A DNA stretch of 14,186 bases from positions 1 through 14,186 of the forward strand of contig CALWAJ010000030.1 in assembly GCA_944373065.1 (NCBI GenBank). Direction: 5' to 3'. This DNA comes from an uncultured Bacilli bacterium. Its GTDB lineage: Bacteria > Bacillota_I > Bacilli_A > RF39 > UBA660. Below, piece after piece: positions 7,198-14,142 of the stretch (within the stretch, counting starts at the first letter, position 1; each line of letters begins with the position of its first letter). The notes beneath the pieces are model-generated. The model ran no database searches. It had not been told where the DNA came from and saw only the letters and a list, made by a program, of their open reading frames with translations. The position numbers and the translations under genes were made by a program.

Positions 7198-7263
7198 GGA
7201 GCCAAAATTGGCTCCTAAATCTATATATATGAGGATCTTCACACTTATCAGTGAACCTTCCTC
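7188..7263 (-). ncRNA. candidate small RNA, two hairpins with terminator
   Basis: Read on the minus strand, 7263 to 7188 gives a 76-base unit. A first hairpin pairs GAGGA (7263-7259) with TCCTC (7235-7231), then has a small internal loop, then GTGAA with TTCAC in inverse order around an 8-base loop. After an AT linker comes an 8-bp stem (7216-7209 with 7204-7197), then a seven-base U-tract, one A and six more U. A -10-like TATAGT (7275-7270) lies 6 bases before the first hairpin, with TTGTAT 18 bases further upstream. On the plus strand the same stem has no T-tract. Its 3' end overlaps the stop codon of the 6565-7197 gene. I do not match it to a named RNA family. A 3'-UTR structure of the convergent gene is the alternative. 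Confidence 0.45.
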
Positions 7264-7307
7264 ATTAATACTATATGCACATTTTAAAAAAATATACAAA
7301 AAATATT

Positions 7308-7336
7308 TTGTTATAAAAATAAATATCTTGTATAAT
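7308..7336 (+). promoter_or_regulatory. promoter of the prfB operon
   Basis: TTGTTA (7308-7313) and the consensus TATAAT (7331-7336) are separated by 17 bases. Transcription would begin near 7343, giving a leader of about 17 bases before ATG 7360. Confidence 0.75.
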
Positions 7337-7359
7337 ACTAATAAAGAGAGTTGGTAAAG

Positions 7360-8479
7360 ATGAGTAAATTTGAACTATTAAGAGAATTAAAAAATGAAAA
7401 AGAAGAAATACTAAGTTTATGGAGGTCACTTTGACACTGATAATAAATTAAAAAAACAAGAAGAGTTAGAGAAAGAAACAACTAAAGAAGGCTTTTGGAA
7501 TGATTCTAGTAAAGCAGAGACTGTAATTAATGAACTAAAGAGTCTAAAGGACCAAACTTCAAAGTTAATAGATTTAAAGAAAAAGATATTTGATTCTATA
7601 GAATTACTAGAAATGTTAGATGAAGAAAGTGATAAAGATTTATTAGAAACTCTAGAAGTTGATAATAAAACTATAAAAACAGATTTAAAGAGTTTAAGCA
7701 TCTATCTACTATTTAATAAACCCTATGATAAAAACAACTGTATCATTGAAATACATCCAGGAGCAGGAGGAACTGAAAGCTGTGATTGGGCTAGTATGCT
7801 TTATAGAATGTACACGAGATACTGTGAGAAAAAGAATTTTAAGATAGAATTACTTGACTATCAACCTGGTGAAGAGGCCGGCCTTAAGAGCGTATCCTTT
7901 AAAGTAAAAGGTGATTATGCTTATGGTTATTTAAAAAATGAAAAAGGAGTCCATCGCTTAGTTAGATTATCTCCTTTTGATTCATCTAATCGTCGTCATA
8001 CTTCTTTTGCAAGTATAGATGTAACTCCAGAAATATCTAGAGATATTAAAATAGATATAAATGAAAAAGACTTAAAAATAGATGTCTATCGTTCAACAGG
8101 AGCCGGTGGTCAAGGAGTAAATACCACAGATAGTGCTGTTCGTATTACCCATTTACCTACTAAAATAGTTGTAACTTGTCAAAATGAAAGAAGTCAAATT
8201 CAAAATAAAGAGACAGCTTTACAAGTTTTAAAAAGTAAATTATATGTATTAGAAGAACAAAAAAAAGAACAAGAGCTTGCTAAAGAAAAAGGTATTCAAT
8301 CAAATATTGACTTTGGTAGTCAAATTAGAAGTTACATTTTACATCCTTATTCTCTAGTTAAAGACCATAGAACTAACTATGAAACTAGTGATACTAAGGG
8401 AGTATTAGATGGAGAGATAGATGAGTTTATAGAAAGTAGTCTAAAAGGAGGACTAAATGAAAGAAGCGATAAAGCATAA
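7360..8479 (+). CDS. prfB: peptide chain release factor 2, with programmed +1 frameshift
   Basis: Terminates translation at UGA and UAA by triggering peptidyl-tRNA hydrolysis in the ribosome. ATG 7360 opens a 24-codon frame ending at TGA 7432-7434. After CTT (7429-7431) the ribosome slips +1 to GAC (7433-7435), and the main frame runs to 8479, giving 372 residues, close to the E. coli length of 365. The UGA-recognition tripeptide SPF is at 204-206 and the catalytic GGQ at 249-251, almost the E. coli positions, which supports this joining. The frameshift site GGAGGTCACTTTGAC has the SD-like GGAGG three bases before CTT, as in classical RF2 genes: scarce RF2 slows UGA reading and favours the shift, giving autoregulation. 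The ribosome binding site is weak (AGAGAG). The first gene of an operon with two yitT genes. Confidence 0.96.
7421..7435 (+). promoter_or_regulatory. RF2 programmed +1 frameshift site
   Basis: The SD-like GGAGG (7421-7425), a 3-base spacer, the slippery CTT codon, the in-frame TGA and the following C match the classic RF2 recoding signal (CTTTGAC). The internal SD-like sequence pairs with 16S rRNA and pushes the ribosome forward by one base. Confidence 0.96.
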
Positions 8480-9305
8480 AGTTAAACTTAAAGAATTAAT
8501 AGAATTTATTATTGGCTGTTTTCTAGTAGCTTTAGCCTTTAATCTTTTTATGTCTCCCAATAATTTAGTTGCAGGAGGAGTAAGTGGCTTTTCTCTAATA
8601 CTAAAATATTTCTTTGGCCTTAATCCTTCAACAATTATCTCTATTGCAAATGTCTTCTTAATAATATTATCATTCCTAGTCTTAGGAAAAGAAAAAACTA
8701 AAGCAACGATATTAGGCTCTATCCTTTTTCCTGTCTTTGTAAGCCTAACAGAACATTTATCTACTTATATTAGTTTTAAAGAAAGTGAAATGATACTAAT
8801 CGCTGTCTTTGGAGGAGCTTTACAAGGATTAGGAGCAGGCTTAATATTTAGAGCAGGATATTCAACTGGTGGAACTGATATTTTAAACATGATAATATCT
8901 AAAATATTTAAAATCAGTCTTGGTAATAGTATGTTCTTTACTGATGGTTTAATCATCGTAGTAGGAGCTTTTGTCTTTGGCTTTAATCATTTAATGTACT
9001 CTTTAATAATTTTATATTTAATTTCTACCATAACAGATAAAGTAGTCTTAGGAATATCTGATTCAAAAGCCTTTTATATAATTACTAGCAAAGAAAAAGA
9101 AGTAAAAGCCTTTGTTATTAATGAACTTAAACACGGTGTTACAGAATTTAATGCTAAGGGTGGCTATAATAGTGAAAATCAAACTGTCCTAATGACTGTT
9201 GTTCCTACAAGAGAGTATTATAGATTAAAAGAAGGAATTCATAACATTGATAAAAATGCTTTCTTCGTTGCCATGGATTCATATGAAGTAAAAGGTGGTG
9301 CTTAA
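8457..9305 (+). CDS. YitT family membrane protein, first copy
   Basis: Integral membrane protein of 282 residues. The N-terminal part (about 15-200) holds five or six hydrophobic segments of the YitT/DUF161 domain with the motif SPNNLVAGGVSG (33-44) and a glycine-rich FGGALQGLGAGLIFRAGYSTGG (about 119-140). The soluble C-terminal part (about 205-282) is the DUF2179 domain, with FYIITSKEKEV and VVPTREYYRLKEGI. Transport or sensing roles have been proposed for the family, but the substrate is not settled. ATG 8457 lies inside the end of prfB (23-base overlap), with AAGGAGG at 8445-8451, which suggests translational coupling to RF2. It is followed after 2 bases by a paralogue, so the two probably arose by tandem duplication and may form a hetero-oligomer. 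Confidence 0.9.
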   Translation: MKEAIKHKVKLKELIEFIIGCFLVALAFNLFMSPNNLVAGGVSGFSLILKYFFGLNPSTIISIANVFLIILSFLVLGKEKTKATILGSILFPVFVSLTEHLSTYISFKESEMILIAVFGGALQGLGAGLIFRAGYSTGGTDILNMIISKIFKISLGNSMFFTDGLIIVVGAFVFGFNHLMYSLIILYLISTITDKVVLGISDSKAFYIITSKEKEVKAFVINELKHGVTEFNAKGGYNSENQTVLMTVVPTREYYRLKEGIHNIDKNAFFVAMDSYEVKGGA

Positions 9306-9307
9306 CA

Positions 9308-10153
9308 TTGTTAAAAATAGATAAGACTAAACTATGGTATAGGTATGGAGTTTTAATATTTAGTCTTTTTATTTCCTCGCTAGTATTTAATCTTTTATTA
9401 TATCCAACAAACCTAGTAACAGGAGGAATGAATGGAGTCGCTATTATTTTAAATCATATTTTTGATATATCTCCATCTTTAATTATCTTAATTGGTTCAG
9501 TTATTTTATTAGGTCTAAGTTATCTGTTTTTAGGATTAGACCAAACAGGTGGTTCCTTAGTAGCAACATTAACATACCCTTTATTTGTCTCCTTAACAGA
9601 ACCTATAGCAAGATATATTGTTATAGATACATCTGATTTAATTTTGATGAGCATTCTAATAGGAATCTTACTAGGAATAACTAATGGCCTTATGTATAAA
9701 GTTGGATTTAGTAATGGAGGATTAAATATAATTAGCCAAATAGTATATAAGTATTTTCATATATCTCTAGCCAAAAGTACCATGGTAATTAATTTTATTG
9801 TAGTATTACTTGGTGGTGTTTATTTTGGTTTTAACATGATGTTATATGCTTTTATTATTATCTATATTAGTGGTGCTGTAATAGATAAAGTAATATTAGG
9901 AATATCAAAAAATAAAGCCTTTTATATCACTACAAGTAAAGAAGAAAAAGTTAAAGATTATCTTATCAATACTCTTCATCATACAGTTACAATATTTGAT
10001 GTTAAAGGAGGATTCCTAGAAAAGAAAAGACACATTCTTTTAGCAGTAGTCCCTACACGAGACTATTTTAGACTAAAAGAAGGTATTAAAGAAATAGACC
10101 CTAAAGCCTTTTTTGTCGTAACAGATGCTTATGAAGTTAAAGGAGGAAAATAA
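9308..10153 (+). CDS. YitT family membrane protein, second copy
   Basis: A 281-residue paralogue of the preceding protein with the same order of elements: YPTNLVTGGMNG near 32-43, five or six membrane segments to about 200, then a DUF2179 domain with FYITTSKEEKV and VVPTRDYFRLKEGI. Both proteins end in the same VKGG motif. The start is TTG 9308, 2 bases after the previous stop; AAGGTGG (9292-9298) is 9 bases upstream and no ATG or GTG fits the alignment as well. The TTG may lower its expression relative to copy one. The copies have diverged clearly, so the duplication is not recent. A terminator begins in its last codons and ends the prfB operon. Confidence 0.9.
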   Translation: MLKIDKTKLWYRYGVLIFSLFISSLVFNLLLYPTNLVTGGMNGVAIILNHIFDISPSLIILIGSVILLGLSYLFLGLDQTGGSLVATLTYPLFVSLTEPIARYIVIDTSDLILMSILIGILLGITNGLMYKVGFSNGGLNIISQIVYKYFHISLAKSTMVINFIVVLLGGVYFGFNMMLYAFIIIYISGAVIDKVILGISKNKAFYITTSKEEKVKDYLINTLHHTVTIFDVKGGFLEKKRHILLAVVPTRDYFRLKEGIKEIDPKAFFVVTDAYEVKGGK

Positions 10154-10167
10154 ATCCTCTTTTTTTG
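10138..10167 (+). terminator. terminator of the prfB-yitT operon, overlapping the last codons
   Basis: AAAGGAGGA (10139-10147) pairs with TCCTCTTTT (10155-10163) with one G-U pair and a 7-base loop, followed by more T residues (to 10166). The 5' arm is the end of the coding sequence and the stop codon lies in the loop. Confidence 0.75.
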
Positions 10168-10175
10168 GCTCAAAT

Positions 10176-10230
10176 TTGTCAAAATGCCAGAAATTTACTA
10201 TATACAGAATATGTCGAAATATGTTATACT
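10176..10230 (+). promoter_or_regulatory. promoter region of the ftsEX operon, two overlapping candidates
   Basis: Two promoters can be drawn. The first is TTGTCA (10176-10181), 17 bases, TATATA (10199-10204). The second is TATACA (10201-10206), 18 bases, TATACT (10225-10230) with TGT before it as an extended -10. The second would start transcription near 10237, about 17 bases before the preferred ftsE start. Confidence 0.55.
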
Positions 10231-10253
10231 TAACTATGAATAGGATGATGTTA

Positions 10254-10943
10254 ATGGATTTAATTAGAGTTAAAAATGTAAATAAACAATATAAAAATGG
10301 TGTTACCGCTATCTATGACTTAACCCTTAATATAAAAAAGGGCTCTTTTGTCTTTGTAATAGGTGGTTCAGGCTCTGGCAAAAGTACTTTTATTAAGATG
10401 CTTTATCGTGAAGAAAAGCCAACTAGTGGAGAAATTATAGTCGGTGGTATTAACGTAGCCAAACTAAGAAATAGTAAAGTATATAAATTAAGAAGAAAGT
10501 TAGGAATTGTCTTCCAAGACTATCGTTTGCTACCCAAACTAACCGTCTATGAAAATGTTGCTTTTACTATGGAAGCGATAGGTGCTACTAAAGCTGAAAC
10601 TAGAAGAAAAGTTTTAAAAGCACTAGAATTAGTAGGACTTAAAGGAAAAATTCATAACTATCCAGACCAACTATCAGGAGGAGAGCAACAACGTGTCGCT
10701 ATAGCAAGAGCAATTGTTAATGAACCAAGAATTTTACTTTGTGATGAGCCAACAGGAAATCTAGACCCAGACCGTAGTATGGAAATAGTTAAAGTTCTTG
10801 AAGAAATAAATAAAACATGTGGTACTACAATAATTATGGCAACACATGATAAAGAAATAGTTAACAAAATGCAAAAAGAAATTATACTCCTAAAAGATGG
10901 AAGGCTTATTAAACATCTTGAGAAAGGAGGATATGAAGAATGA
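10254..10943 (+). CDS. ftsE: cell-division ABC transporter ATP-binding protein FtsE
   Basis: Cytoplasmic ATPase of the FtsEX complex, which couples ATP hydrolysis to activation of a cell-wall hydrolase outside the membrane. It has the Walker A motif GGSGSGKST (37-45), a Q-loop (VFQDYRLLP, about 86-94), the ABC signature LSGGE (140-144), Walker B ILLCDEPTGNLD (D164, E165) and the H-loop at H198. FQDYRLLP and the total length of 229 are typical of FtsE. ATG 10254 is preferred because AGGATG (10242-10247) is well placed and the length then equals the family's usual 228-230; ATGs at 10236, 10245 and 10248 are possible. Starts further upstream would run through the preceding terminator. It overlaps ftsX by ATGA, indicating translational coupling. 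Confidence 0.95.
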   Translation: MDLIRVKNVNKQYKNGVTAIYDLTLNIKKGSFVFVIGGSGSGKSTFIKMLYREEKPTSGEIIVGGINVAKLRNSKVYKLRRKLGIVFQDYRLLPKLTVYENVAFTMEAIGATKAETRRKVLKALELVGLKGKIHNYPDQLSGGEQQRVAIARAIVNEPRILLCDEPTGNLDPDRSMEIVKVLEEINKTCGTTIIMATHDKEIVNKMQKEIILLKDGRLIKHLEKGGYEE

Positions 10944-11839
10944 AACTTTTTAGAATGTTAAGAAGAAGTATTCGCGATGCTTTTAAAAGTGTTTTTAGAA
11001 ACTTTAGTCTTTCACTAGCCTCTATTTCTTGTATTACTATAACTTTAATTATAGTAGCAATCTCGATAATAGTTACTTTTAATGTCCAAAGTTTTACAAG
11101 AGAAATGGAAAAAGATTTGACAATTGTTGTATTTCTAGATAATGATACAACAGAAGAAGAAGTAAATAGTATCAGAGCAAGATTGGAAAAAATGACTAAT
11201 GTAGAGTCATTAACATATCAAAGTAAATCATCTATAAAAGATGAAATGAGTAGTGAAAGCGATGTTTTTAAAGAAGTCATGAGTACTTGGAGTGAAGAGG
11301 ATAACCCATTAAAAGATACATTTCAAGTAAAGGTAAAAGATGTAGAAAAGATATCTGATACAGCTAAAAAAATAGAAAGAATAGATAAAGTTAGTACTGT
11401 TAAATATGGAGAAGGTATGGTAGATAATTTAATAGAGGCTTTTGAAGCAGCTCAAAATATATCTTACGGAATGGTAATAGCTCTAATACTTGTAACAGTG
11501 TTCTTAATTATAAATACAATTAAACTAACTATCTTCTCAAGAAAAAGAGAAATTTCTATTATGAGATTAGTAGGAGCATCTAACTTTACTATAAAGACTC
11601 CATTTATAATTGAAGGAATGGTCTTAGGCCTACTAGGTTCAATTATCCCTATATTAATAGTATGCTTTGGCTATGTCGCTCTTTATAATCATTTTGATGG
11701 CTACTTATATAGTAAAATGATTTCTTTGATTGAGCCAGAACCATTTATTTATATGGTATCAGGAATTGTAGTAGTAATAGGTATAATTGTTGGTATGATA
11801 GGTTCAGCTTCTGCAGTTAGAAAATACTTAAAAATATAA
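10940..11839 (+). CDS. ftsX: cell-division membrane protein FtsX
   Basis: Membrane partner of FtsE, 299 residues with the FtsX layout: a basic cytoplasmic N-terminus (RMLRRSIRDAFKSVFRNF), membrane span 1 at about 24-49, a large extracellular loop at about 50-170 that contacts the hydrolase, span 2 at about 177-197, the cytoplasmic segment FSRKREISIMRLVGAS (about 199-214), and spans 3 and 4 at about 220-245 and 270-292. ATG 10940 overlaps the ftsE stop, and AAGGAGG at 10924-10930 serves it. The coiled-coil peptidase encoded 20 bases downstream is the obvious target. There are no cysteines in the extracellular loop, unlike the partner peptidase, so a covalent link between the two is unlikely. 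Confidence 0.95.
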   Translation: MKLFRMLRRSIRDAFKSVFRNFSLSLASISCITITLIIVAISIIVTFNVQSFTREMEKDLTIVVFLDNDTTEEEVNSIRARLEKMTNVESLTYQSKSSIKDEMSSESDVFKEVMSTWSEEDNPLKDTFQVKVKDVEKISDTAKKIERIDKVSTVKYGEGMVDNLIEAFEAAQNISYGMVIALILVTVFLIINTIKLTIFSRKREISIMRLVGASNFTIKTPFIIEGMVLGLLGSIIPILIVCFGYVALYNHFDGYLYSKMISLIEPEPFIYMVSGIVVVIGIIVGMIGSASAVRKYLKI

Positions 11840-11859
11840 AAGAAAAGAGGTGTTAGTTA

Positions 11860-13074
11860 GTGAAGAAAACAAGTTCAATTCTTTTATTGTTACTATTAAC
11901 AGTATTTTTAGTCCCTATAAATACTGAGGCAAAAACTTTAAAACAGTTAGAAGATGAGGTTAATAAATTCACATCAGAATTAGAAAGTAAGAACAATCAA
12001 ATAGCTGCTAATGATGCTGAAGTAGCAGAAATAGAAAAAAATATTGCTAATATTCAAAGTCAAATAACATCGATAAAAAAAGAAACTGATGTTTTAGAAC
12101 AAGAAATAGCTGAATCTAATCAAGAAATAGCCGAAAAAAGTGAACAAAGTAAATCATTATTTCAATATCTTCAAGTTAGTGAAGGAGAAAATTCTTATTT
12201 AGAATATATATTTGGTGCAACAGATATTACTGATATGGTATATCGTATGGCTATTGTTGAACAATTAACAGAATACAATGATAAAGTAATGAAAGAATTA
12301 AGCGATTTAGTAGAAGAAAATGAAACACGAAAAAAAGAGCTTTCTGCAAAAAATGATGAGCTTGAAAAGTTGACAGATGAACTTGAAGCCGAACAAGAAA
12401 AAATAAATGCTGATACTGCTGCCATTAGAGAAACAATGCCTAGTGTAGAAGAACAATTAAAATCTGCAAAAGAAAATCTTCAATATTATAAAAATTTAGG
12501 TTGTGGAATAAATGAAGATATTTACTCATGTCAATTTAGAATTGAACAAGCAAACAATTCATCAAGTGGGGGCTATGTTCCATCAGCAGCAGGATTCTAT
12601 AGACCAATGGATAGTGGATATGTTACTCAAAATTGGATGAATGCTGGACATTTAGGAATAGATTTATCAAATACTAATAAAACAATTGAAATTCATCCTG
12701 TCGCAACAGGTACAGTCTTCAAAATATATTATGATAACTGTAGCTCTTCAAACTGTAGTTATGGCTGTAATGGTAGAGCCAAAGTAGTTAAAATAAGACA
12801 TAATGTTAATGGTAGATATATATATTCAACCTATGCTCATTTAAGTAGTTTTGGTAATATAAGCGAAGGTCAAGTAGTAACACCAGATACAGTAATAGGA
12901 AGAATGGGAACAACAGGATGTTCTACTGGATCTCACTTACATCTTGAACTTACTACTTGTGATTGGAATAAAGGAGGAGGTTGTACTTGGGCCACATATC
13001 AACAAAGTACAATTAATCCAAGACAATATATTGGCTTCCCATCAGGATTAAGAGTATGGTGGAATGGTAGATAA
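11860..13074 (+). CDS. secreted coiled-coil M23 (LytM-type) peptidoglycan endopeptidase, FtsEX partner
   Basis: Predicted cell-wall hydrolase of 404 residues, exported and probably activated by FtsEX during division or elongation. A signal peptide spans 1-24 (cleavage near NTEA/KT). Coiled coils at about 25-105 and 135-210 are separated by a YLEYIFGATDITDM segment, the layout of CwlO, PcsB and EnvC. The C-terminal M23 domain (about 245-390) keeps the zinc ligands: H264 and D268 of HLGID and H361 of HLHLE, plus YAH (H327) and H359, so it should be catalytically active, unlike EnvC. Eight cysteines (215, 224, 294, 299, 303, 354, 367, 375) all lie in the exported part, three in a small insert NCSSSNCSYGC. 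The start is GTG 11860 with AGAGGTG 7 bases upstream. It is the last gene of the ftsEX operon. Confidence 0.92.
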   Translation: MKKTSSILLLLLLTVFLVPINTEAKTLKQLEDEVNKFTSELESKNNQIAANDAEVAEIEKNIANIQSQITSIKKETDVLEQEIAESNQEIAEKSEQSKSLFQYLQVSEGENSYLEYIFGATDITDMVYRMAIVEQLTEYNDKVMKELSDLVEENETRKKELSAKNDELEKLTDELEAEQEKINADTAAIRETMPSVEEQLKSAKENLQYYKNLGCGINEDIYSCQFRIEQANNSSSGGYVPSAAGFYRPMDSGYVTQNWMNAGHLGIDLSNTNKTIEIHPVATGTVFKIYYDNCSSSNCSYGCNGRAKVVKIRHNVNGRYIYSTYAHLSSFGNISEGQVVTPDTVIGRMGTTGCSTGSHLHLELTTCDWNKGGGCTWATYQQSTINPRQYIGFPSGLRVWWNGR

Positions 13075-13102
13075 AAGTGGAATATTCAATATTCTACTTT
13101 TT
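13073..13102 (+). terminator. terminator of the ftsEX-peptidase operon
   Basis: A 13-bp stem (13073-13085 with 13089-13101, two G-U pairs) closes on a 3-base loop and ends in TTTTT. The stem starts inside the stop codon of the peptidase gene. Confidence 0.85.
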
Positions 13103-13132
13103 AAATTAAAAAGAAAGGAAAGACCAGTAATT

Positions 13133-13459
13133 ATGATAACAATAGAAGACTTTAAGAAAATAGATATAAGAGTAGGAACTATTATAGAAGCTAGTATTAA
13201 TAAAGGAGCAAGAAAAAAAGCTTATAAGCTAAAGATAGATTTTGGTTCTTTAGGAATAAAAAAATCATCAGCACAGATTACAGATTTATATAAAGAAGAA
13301 GAATTAATAGGAAAACAAATCATAGCAGTTGTTAACTTTAAACCTATTCACATATCAGAAATAACGAGTGAAGTCCTAGTATTAGGAGTAGTTACTAATA
13401 AGGGAGTAGTATTATTAAATTTAGATAAATATGTTGAAAATGGTACTAAAATATCTTGA
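13133..13459 (+). CDS. csaA: CsaA-type tRNA-binding (OB-fold) protein
   Basis: Small cytoplasmic protein of 108 residues, nearly the exact length of Bacillus CsaA (about 110). It consists of one EMAPII/Arc1-like OB-fold tRNA-binding domain: IEDFKKIDIRVGTII at the start, KLKIDFGSLGIKKSSAQIT in the middle, then ELIGKQIIAVVNFKP and EVLVLGVV. CsaA is a dimer reported to bind tRNA and to act as an export-related chaperone. ATG 13133 is chosen because the homologous part begins there. AAGGA (13115-13119) is rather far, 13 bases upstream. An earlier ATG at 13064 would overlap the peptidase gene and translate through the terminator hairpin. No clear promoter is visible. It converges on the lipoprotein gene. 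Confidence 0.9.
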   Translation: MITIEDFKKIDIRVGTIIEASINKGARKKAYKLKIDFGSLGIKKSSAQITDLYKEEELIGKQIIAVVNFKPIHISEITSEVLVLGVVTNKGVVLLNLDKYVENGTKIS

Positions 13460-13478
13460 AATAATATATTTCTAAATT

Positions 13479-13519
13479 AAAAGGCTAGTTTTATTTATTT
13501 CTTTAAAACTAACCTTTTT
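13479..13519. terminator. bidirectional terminator between csaA and the lipoprotein gene
   Basis: AAAAGGCTAGTTTTA (13479-13493) pairs with TAAAACTAACCTTTT (13504-13518) over 15 positions with a single C-A mismatch and a 10-base loop. A- and T-rich flanks give U-tracts both ways, fitting the two convergent genes. Confidence 0.85.
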
Positions 13520-13520
13520 A

Positions 13521-14057
13521 TTATTCTGTATAACAGTCATACGTTTCTTGGGAACATTTTACAATTTTAGTATCTTTTGAACTATCTATTCCTTCAAAAA
13601 ATACATAGCCATCTTTTACTTCTTTAACATTTGCATTTTGTAAATTAACTATATTTGATAAATCTTTCTTTATAGTGTCAGTACCATTTAACGTATATTC
13701 ATAAACAATTCCTCCAGAGCATCTTGTAATATATAATTTGTTGAGATAGAAATAATTTTTACTTTGATTCTTATAATCATTAAGATTACTACAAGAACTA
13801 AATTCATCTAACATAATATAATCATCGTCACCTACTTTATAAAATAAAGCATTTCTTATTTCTTCGCTCTCAGTAGGAGTTACATCAGTTACAATATAAG
13901 TTCCTGTTTGATTATTATCATTAGTATAAGAATAAAAAGTAGATAAAGTATCTTTATCACTTAACCTATAATGTTGATAATCATCGCTATTTTCTTTGTT
14001 ACTACAACCACAGACACATAAAATTAAAACAGAAAGTAAGAATATTTTCCCTTTCAT
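13521..14057 (-). CDS. putative lipoprotein of unknown function
   Basis: Protein of 178 residues with a lipoprotein signal: basic MKGK, hydrophobic IFLLSVLILCV, then the lipobox VCGC (15-18), so C18 would be lipidated and the protein anchored on the outer face of the membrane. Two further cysteines (14, 16) lie in the signal itself. The mature part is acidic and rich in N, D, S and Y, with beta-type segments (TGTYIVTDVTP, GGIVYEYTLNG, VKDGYVFFEGIDSSKDTKIVKC), and carries four more cysteines at 89, 113, 168 and 175, enough for two disulfides. I recognise no family. ATG 14057 follows GTGGTGATG, a moderate ribosome binding site, and an extended -10 promoter lies immediately upstream. Confidence 0.78.
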   Translation of the reverse strand: MKGKIFLLSVLILCVCGCSNKENSDDYQHYRLSDKDTLSTFYSYTNDNNQTGTYIVTDVTPTESEEIRNALFYKVGDDDYIMLDEFSSCSNLNDYKNQSKNYFYLNKLYITRCSGGIVYEYTLNGTDTIKKDLSNIVNLQNANVKEVKDGYVFFEGIDSSKDTKIVKCSQETYDCYTE

Positions 14058-14073
14058 TCACATCACCACTTAT

Positions 14074-14082
14074 ATTATAGCA
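14074..14082 (-). promoter_or_regulatory. extended -10 promoter of the lipoprotein gene
   Basis: On the minus strand this reads TGCTATAAT: a consensus -10 with the TGn extension. The -35 region (ATTATT at 17 bases) is weak, as is common with extended -10 boxes. The leader would be only about 10 bases. Confidence 0.6.
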
Positions 14083-14142
14083 TTAGTTATTTATAAAATA
14101 ATAGTTTATTACAGTAAAAAAGAGCAAATTTAATTAAAAAAG

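Noticed and set aside
7197..7216. Plus-strand terminator of the 6565-7197 gene
   Set aside because: The 8-bp stem is followed by AAATCTATAT and not by T residues on the plus strand; the U-tract exists only in the minus-strand reading.
7231..7263. Leader attenuator or riboswitch of prfB
   Set aside because: The clear prfB promoter (7308-7336) lies downstream of this hairpin, so it is not in the prfB leader.
7360..7612. prfB as a pseudogene broken by TGA 7432, or as a shorter protein from ATG 7613
   Set aside because: The TGA is in the canonical RF2 frameshift context, and the coding frame upstream of 7613 continues without stops from the frameshift site.
10125..10253. FtsE starting far upstream, inside the end of the second yitT gene
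   Set aside because: That stretch contains a terminator and two promoter candidates and would add about 43 residues unlike any FtsE; ATG 10254 gives the usual length.
7426..12425. Minus-strand open frames at 7426-7701, 8765-8956, 10658-10867 and 12195-12425
   Set aside because: They are serine- or isoleucine-rich antisense readings of prfB, yitT, ftsE and the peptidase coiled coil, with no ribosome binding site evidence and no recognisable protein.
13064..13132. CsaA starting at ATG 13064 with 23 extra residues
   Set aside because: It overlaps the peptidase stop and is translated from the terminator hairpin; the conserved CsaA N-terminus begins at 13133.
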